A stretch of DNA of 64,000 nt from assembly GCA_015680685.1 (NCBI GenBank), contig MNCI01033650.1, positions 252,725 to 316,724 on the forward strand, given 5' to 3'. Shown piece by piece: positions 57,801-64,000 of the stretch. Numbering within the stretch: position 1 is the stretch's first letter; the number at the start of each line of letters is the position of its first letter. A program made the position numbers and the translations under genes. The DNA comes from Gnetum montanum. Its lineage: Eukaryota; Streptophyta; Gnetopsida; Gnetales; Gnetaceae. Under the pieces are notes generated by a model that had not been told where the DNA came from, made no database searches, and worked only from the letters and a program-made list of their open reading frames with translations.

Positions 57801-58644
57801 CATGAGAAAGATACACACTCTAATTAATACCTTGTCAGGATAAATTCTTCACTTTTTTTATTTTACAATATTCTTTTGCATTTTTTCATTTTCAATATGT
57901 TTTTAAATTGTTAATTCATTATATTATTCTTAATATTTTGTTTTATTTTTTATTTCTATCATGTATCAATAAAATTTTTCATTTATGTGTAGAGACAAAC
58001 TTTGTCATTTGGACTATTTCCTAGTCTATTAGAACGTTGGAAAAATAATTGTATAAAATTAATGAGATCATATCAGTCATCCCTCTAATTTCTATAAATA
58101 AGAGGTGCTTATCATGGTAGTAATGTGGCTTGTATTACATATTATTAAAAATTAACTCATGGTCATTATGCCTTGAAGAAAAGGAGAAAGATCGAGTGAA
58201 ATTAGAAAAGGGTGTAACATTAAAGAGATTTGTTAATTCTTTGGAATTTTTCTATGAGTGTAATTACTCCTTGTAAGTATGTTATTACTCATCTTTTAAT
58301 TGTGTGGGAAGCATATTCTTTATTAAAAGACATCATACTACAAAAATCGAAATACATATGATCCATGCTTAAAGCTAGTCCTATGGTAAGGATAATGAAA
58401 TCATTAATTAATTAACATATGTAAAGATATTCATGTAATACCACTGGAAAGACATGTGATCCATGCATGAAGACAACCCTCTAACCAATGGCCAAGAACT
58501 CTAACTTAAATGCTTATAATTAATTAAGTATACCATAGATCTAATGCATGCTTCCCAATTTTTCCTTAAGAAATGATGGCATTTTCATGTGGTTGTGGTG
58601 ATCTTATGATGATGCACCCAAGATGATATAATGCAATGTCATTG
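57801..58644 (+). other. E3 post-integrase spacer
   Basis: T-rich non-coding DNA collinear with E1 32160-32900; it includes the landmark 'ctggaaagacatgtgatcc' near 58444. Interrupted by the solo LTR that follows. Confidence 0.6.
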
Positions 58645-58649
58645 TTAAT
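58645..58649. repeat. Target-site duplication (TTAAT), left copy
   Basis: TTAAT is identical to 60103-60107 on the other side of the solo LTR. Confidence 0.88.
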
Positions 58650-60102
58650 TGTAGCGACAGAAAACGTCGGCAGCTGGAAATACCGATCGAGGTTCCGCGT
58701 ATACAGTTTTAACCACGGATCCATGCGAGGGCTATGCTGGAAAAAGCGAATCCGTGGCGCCCTGAATGGTCTTATCGATCAGACAGGGACTTACGGGTCA
58801 GTAAAACAATGAAAATTAAGTAAAAGAAAGCAATCTGGTTCGAGGAGTCGTAAAACGAGGGGAAAACGCTGTAGGCGAATTGCAACGGTGATAACGCTAA
58901 ACACGATAAAAGGAGGCTGACATAAGAGGAGCGCGTAGCTTCAAGATCTGCGCTTTGACTTAAAAATGTGTATTTTGCATGAGAAATTACACTGGGGAGT
59001 CCCCAATTACAGGATGTGAAACAAGCACAAAACAACAAGCAAAACGGTCTAAACAGAAGTCCGATCTACCTTGGGGGCTAAAGCTGAGATGCAAGGCGGG
59101 CCAAGCTTTGACGTCTACCGATCAATTGCTTCTGATTGATAGAGTCCTTTTCAGCAGAACGATCACTCCTGTCACCGGTGCTCAAAGCGAACTGTGCTCT
59201 GCTTCAAGCTGTAAGGTGAAAATGTCAGGAATTGCCAAAGCGCTGTTCTTTGTATCTCTGCTCCAAAGTGCTAAATGCTCTGGTACTCAGAAAAATGCTT
59301 CTGCTTCTCTGATTTTCCAACCCTGGTATCCTTGTCAACTGAGGTGTTTATAGGCCGCGACGCTTTGTGGAAGAGGCGCAACCCTGATGACGTGGGTCCC
59401 GGATGTTTCGGGTCCCGTTGACTTGATCATTTTAAGTCAGACTGTGACTACGCACAACACGCTCGTTTGCGTGCTGTGCGTGTGAAAAGCAGGTACATGC
59501 TGAGCGTGCTTCAATTGTCTTCAGGCTGTATTACACTTATTCGCGTTGTGTTGCGTGTATGAGCGTAATCCGGTGTAAACAACAACAGGCTCAAAATTAT
59601 TTTACGCTCACTACGCAGCTGCGCGTGACAAAGCGTAAATAATGTACAACTTACGCTCACTATGCAGCTACGCGTGATGAAGCGTAATCAATGCTTAATT
59701 TACGCTCACTACGCAGCTGCGCGTGCTGAAGCGTAAATAATGTGTAACTTACGCTCACTACGCAGCTGCGCGTGATGAAGCGTAATCAATGCTTAATTTA
59801 CGCTCACTACGCAGCTGCGCTTGATGAAGCGTAAACAATGCCTAGCTTTGATGATAACATACGCAATGGTACGCCCCGCCGCGTAACGAGCGTAAAGACG
59901 AGTTATTCATTCGCTGCAATAAAAAGCGTCGAACTGTTGTGCTTCACTGGACTCTGCCTTCGACTATCTTGGAGCTTATTACGCTTATTACGCTGCCATG
60001 CGTGATAGAGCGTAAACTTGTCCTTGAACAAAACTGATGCGCGCTCTCGCTTGAATTGCGAATCTTTGCCTGAGGCCGACTCGTAATTTTCACGGTGTTT
60101 CA
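58650..60102. mobile_element. Solo LTR, 1453 bp, with 5-bp target duplication
   Basis: Begins TGTAGCGACAG, ends GGTGTTTCA, so TG...CA, flanked by TTAAT on both sides. It is much richer in CpG than the E3 DNA around it, so it looks younger and less decayed. No gag or pol inside and no second LTR in the window, as expected after LTR-LTR recombination. It holds a five-unit 49-bp minisatellite. The open frames within it (58979-59353 plus; 58772-59038 minus) have no known domain. Orientation cannot be set with certainty. Confidence 0.88.
59602..59846. repeat. Five-unit 49-bp palindromic minisatellite
   Basis: Units start with TTACGCT at 59602, 59651, 59700, 59749 and 59798, exactly 49 bases apart. 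Each has arms TTACGCT and AGCGTAA around a palindromic centre CGCAGCTGCG (slightly altered in units 2 and 5), then a 12-base spacer. Spacers alternate between an ataatgt type and a tcaatgc type in units 1-4, giving a 98-bp higher-order unit. Confidence 0.93.
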
Positions 60103-60107
60103 TTAAT
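60103..60107. repeat. Target-site duplication (TTAAT), right copy
   Basis: Identical to 58645-58649. Confidence 0.88.
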
Positions 60108-61190
60108 GGTATGGACTTGGTTTGAAACTTGGATATATAGGTATGATGATCATTCTAACCATAATCAACACAAGAACTTAGATCCCAATTTCTACAATCC
60201 TTTCTCTTTTCGTTCGACCTCCTTGCTATATACATTTATGAGACTAATGATTTAGTTTATTTTAGCATAGGTTCTTAGCAAAAATAATTATGTGTTTGTT
60301 AAAACATAAATTTGATCAACATTTAATCTCCTAAGTGCCCATAGATAATTTGTTAGATGGCTAGAAAAAGGGAATTTTGAGAAAAAGCCTACTTTGGAGA
60401 GGATTCACTTGTATAACTTTTGGAAATCTAGCTCATGGACCAACTCCATAAGACCAAAATATTAAAGAACTATCCATTTCATTGTTATGCATCATCATTT
60501 GTTCATTTTATCTTCATTTTGTGAAATAGCACTATGAAAATCCTAATCCTTTATGTTTCACATTTCAAAACCCTCTCAATTCATCATCTAAACTCATTAT
60601 AACCATTAGCATGTCCTTCATGGCTAAAGACATTTCTTATGGCTATCATTTGATATTAAAATTTCCTTGAACTTTCCAAAAATATAAAAGAAATTTAGAA
60701 GAAAATTAAAAACTTCAACCTCGTTGATGCTACTACATCGATACACAAAGCTTTGTTAAAAGAGCCTTGTCAATGATGCAATGTTGATGCAAGTGCTGAA
60801 ACCTATATATATGCATCATGACATTAGGAAATTTTTACATTTTTCTCATTTACATTAGAGAGTTTTTACCATTCTAGTTAGCCTAGTTCTTCAACTTGTG
60901 ATATTGTAAGAACCACCCCTCTAATTTCACCCATTCAAAAACTTGTGAGCTTTTGAAGCTGAGATCTACATACTGGGAAGAATTGATGTACAATATAACC
61001 TTTTGAAAACCTCATAATCTGAACATCTAAGGTAGTTATTGCAAATAAACAATGTGAAATTAAGATAGATAGCTACCATAGGACCTCCAAGATGTTATAC
61101 CATAATCAGTTAGGGATATTAGTATTAAAATTTTTGAAATATAGCTAATTACTAGAATGATGCAGGCTAAATATCTATAAATAATTTTAA
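60108..61190 (+). other. E3 spacer upstream of its extra ORF
   Basis: AT-rich non-coding DNA; nothing recognised apart from being the continuation of the E3 spacer. Confidence 0.45.
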
Positions 61191-62780
61191 TAACATAATA
61201 ATAAATTGTTACCATGGATTGTTCATATCAAAGAAGGGAAAAGCAACCTAAATGTGGAAGTGGATAAAAAAACTTGAACAAGAAGCCATTTATGCAACTA
61301 GATCTATTAGAGAAGAGTGCAAATTGAAATGTATTAGGTAGATTTTCATCTTGGAGATAGGGTAGTCAAGACAAGATGAAGTATCTAAACATAGGCCTAG
61401 CCTTGAGCCTTGAAGTCACATTGATGGAGGTTGGTTGAAGAAAACTAGAAAAAAAGAGATTAAAAGTTCTATCGTTTAAGAACTAATCTTCAAATCCTTC
61501 ATGAATTTCACTCTCTAGGAAATTTAAGATCAATTGCAGGCATCTCCACTATGGTCCACCATCTTGACAAATAGGTAATGGTACATAGAAGAAACATATG
61601 TCTTTTAGAATAATCACTAGAGAGATGCTATGATCAAAATCAAAGATATTGTCATTTCCTACTTGATGAAGGCCATTGCTAACACCTTGGGATTTCTAGA
61701 CATATGCTCATAGGTTACGAAAGTGTTCACTTAGTCTAACCAATCAGGCAACAAAGAGTGAATGCAATGATGCTATAGGGTGGAAAAGAAGAAGTATAGT
61801 GAGCTTACTTAATCAAAAGGATTTGTTTTAAGATCACATTGTATCACCTTAATCCAATGATACAGTTAAGTAAAGTTACATCCTTTTTAATAAGTGATTG
61901 TATAGCACTTGGCAACCAATTCTCGATCAACCTACCATAACCCATCTTTGTGGAGACAAGAAAACATATTAAGGAATATGAAAAGGAGAGGAAGATACTC
62001 CCCTTCTTATGCTTAATTAAAAATGTTTACAAAAGGAAAGGGATCGCATGCTACACCAATTATGTACTCTAGAAAGCCATAATGACATTGTTGCATGAGA
62101 TGATAAAAGAGAAATCATCATTGAGGCTTCAAAATAAAGTACCATCTTCATTAGCCATGGAAATACTAGGTTCTAGAGGAAGAACTAAGAAACCAAGATT
62201 ATTTCATCAAGCATCTATCAGAGGTTTGGGATCCTACTATCCTACAATGATACATCTTAATGAAGTTATATGAAGCAATTAGTTGGAAGAAAGGTAATTT
62301 ATTCAAACTCTGTATTGGAAGAAGAATTCAATTTACCTGCTAAGTGAACCCTACCATAGAAGAAGTTGTAGTATCATTTTCTTTTGAAAAAATGTTGAAA
62401 ATATCAACCAATCCTACAACCTTCTCCAAAATGCTAGAAGAGAGGGATGAAGCTATAGTGGTAATAATTCTACATAAAGGACAATAAACAACTATGAAGG
62501 TAGTAGTAGATAGAATTGGTGCAGCTTTCAAGGTTTCTATAATACCAATTCTAAACTTTGCTTCTATGGTAGATATCCAAATGTTTGGAGGATTGGTTCA
62601 AGGGGGATGAGTGAAATAAAATACAAAGAAGTGTTGGAAAGATTGGTGGGCATGAAACCATCAATTCATGATATCTTTGACATTTCAGAAGACATCACAT
62701 TAATCCAATCAGTAGTCATTAAGATAAGGGACAGGCATATCATCATAGAGACATAACTTAAATAAGCTACATTACTTAAT
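61191..62780 (+). pseudogene. E3 extra ORF: Transposase_32/PMD-like region
   Basis: Aligns with the E1 extra ORF: EAIYATRSIREECKLK, RDAMIKIKDIVISYLMKAIA, then (61995-62070) ILPFLCLIKNVYKRKGIACY TNYVL. The LPFxxLIxxxYxxxGI motif is the same as in E1 and E2. It continues as broken frames (62082-62273) to SIHDIFDISEDITLIQSV (about 62665-62720). There is little coiled coil left; it joins the E5 spacer at about 62790, so its C-terminus is missing. Heavily interrupted. Confidence 0.6.
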
Positions 62781-62789
62781 TAATTGACC

Positions 62790-64000
62790 TAGGGCATAAT
62801 GAATCTTGAGTGTAGGGCATGATTAATGTGTCATTAGCCCATCACTCCAAAATCAAGACTAAGTCCATTCCTTCGATTAGTGACATTGCATTGTTTCATC
62901 CCATGATGGACAACCATAAGAGCATCATGATAGTAAGGTGTACGATCATTTGGTGTTTTGTTCAAGGGAGGAGTGATTTGGAATTTCTTTGTAGTACATT
63001 TATTTTGATCTTTTTGTTTCTTTTTATCTGGCCACTTTGGGACATTTTTTTTTTCTTTTTTTTTCTTTTTTTGATGTGTAATCCAGAGAAGCCACCTACC
63101 TTTAGGCATGGATGCATGTCTTTCCAGTGGGACTCCCTAGAATAGCATTGGGTTTCTTTATTGAGTGCCTTTATTACTCTTACTCCCATTTTTCATTAGA
63201 TCTACAAGGATCTTAGTACAACCAAGCTACATGGTAACTCTTACAGATGTCACCAAAGAGAATCCACAAGTCCCCTTGATGTTAAACCCTGGCCATTCCT
63301 GCTTAGTCCATCCTTCTTCGCTCTAGGCATAATAAGCACAAAATTACTTTAAGTATTAATGATGTCAAGAATATCATTGGACCCAGAGTAGAACCCCTTT
63401 ATTAATAAAATGGATGGGTGGATGTGATGGGGTTGCTATCCAAGTAATTAGTCACCTAAGACTTGATAGCATAGAACAACACCTCAACCAATGAGTCACA
63501 TGAGTGTTTTGTTCATAGATGAGATTACTCATAAAAGGATAAAAAGATAAAACAATAAATTGAAAGATGAAAAACTGGAAAACAAAAAATTGTAAAATTA
63601 AGAAAATGAAAAACATTTATTAATTCTATTCATTAGAATGGGGAATATCCTTCATAACTAAACTTTTTATCATAGCGAGAATTAATAAATGGAAGGGTTG
63701 GATCCATGCATTTCAAAAATATTGGGACCTAGTCATATCCAAACCATTAGGTGTCTTTTGATGTGGTGGTTGGAATGTACCCAAATTGGGGTGCACACAC
63801 TATATTAAAGTTGACATAGTGGGGCAAGTTAGAAGATGTGGTTAGTTGATACGGAGTTAAGCCACTATGGCACCGTTGACCATAAGATGGTATGCAAGGA
63901 TCAATATGTCTCCCTACGTGGCTATATTCATTGGGCTGCATGGTTGTTGGAGTGTTGATTGGTGGCCCGAATAAGGTAACACGAGGCATTGAGTTTGAGG
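62790..64000 (-). mobile_element. E5: 3' part of a pol-less gypsy element (E2-like)
   Basis: Plus-strand 62800-63620 aligns with 38640-39388 of E2 (shared runs such as tggacaaccataag and ttcaagggaggag), and the minus-strand gag tail at 63989-63620 ends FSYEGYSPF, matching FSHGGYPPF of E2. Gag therefore again joins directly to the post-integrase spacer with no pol between. A T-rich microsatellite lies at 63047-63072. The 5' part is outside the window. Confidence 0.65.

Noticed and set aside
58979-59353. 124-codon open frame within the solo LTR
   Set aside because: The LTR is bounded by TSDs and non-coding; the Ser/Lys-rich translation has no motif.
59602-59846. Regular repeats with spacers, resembling a CRISPR array
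   Set aside because: Plant nuclear DNA, spacers are short and alternate between two types, and the array lies inside a solo LTR; it is a minisatellite.
62834-63189. Lysine-rich minus-strand frames
   Set aside because: Produced by the T-rich microsatellite at 63047-63072 read on the opposite strand.

Overview
The window looks like nuclear DNA of a seed plant with a very large, retrotransposon-filled genome. A gymnosperm is my best guess, but that is inference. The only host gene I can support is a potassium transporter of the HAK/KUP/KT family on the minus strand. Its first coding exon (24224-24373) and second coding exon (801-1026) are separated by a 23.2-kb intron; later exons lie beyond the left edge. 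A CpG-richer, repeat-poor block (about 22.7-25.5 kb) surrounds exon 1 and probably holds the 5' leader and promoter.

The big intron holds an RTE-type LINE on the plus strand (1541-2682) and four L1-like LINEs on the minus strand, in the sense direction of the host gene: C (3133-8398, with its ORF1 continuing at 11390-11770 beyond an inserted LTR), A (14714-16360), D (17375-18483) and B (20611-22520). A fifth LINE tail of the A/B family sits at 1-158. In these L1-like LINEs the reverse transcriptase ORF does not stop after its zinc-binding domain. It runs on into a plant-mobile-domain/Transposase_32-like module, a proline-rich linker, a Glu/Gln-rich coiled coil and a C-terminal J-domain-like module (HPD in copy B, HLD in A, C and D). 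Copy A reads in one frame for 468 codons and is broken only by TAG codons.

From 26.3 to 47.3 kb lies one old Ty3/gypsy element (E1, plus strand) with about 0.9-kb LTRs, gag, protease, RNase H and integrase, no visible reverse transcriptase, and an extra ORF between integrase and the 3' LTR. It is interrupted by a second gypsy element (E2, minus strand, 33726-42857) that has gag and the extra ORF but no pol. From about 49.0 to 55.6 kb is a copia-type element (E4, minus strand), also with gag plus an extra ORF and no pol. From 55.8 kb to the right edge are remnants of further gypsy elements: an LTR at 55834-56408; E3 with integrase and extra ORF, split by a solo LTR at 58650-60102 with perfect TTAAT target duplications; and E5, a pol-less gag end like E2.

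The unifying observation is that the same type of accessory module (Transposase_32/PMD-like region followed by a coiled coil) appears to recur in three unrelated retrotransposon classes here: LINE, gypsy and copia. In the LINEs it is fused to the polymerase ORF and ends in a J-like domain. In the LTR elements it is a separate ORF starting MAP or MAH, often just after a splice-acceptor-like sequence. Most elements are decayed, with a strong C-to-T (CAG to TAG) signature.
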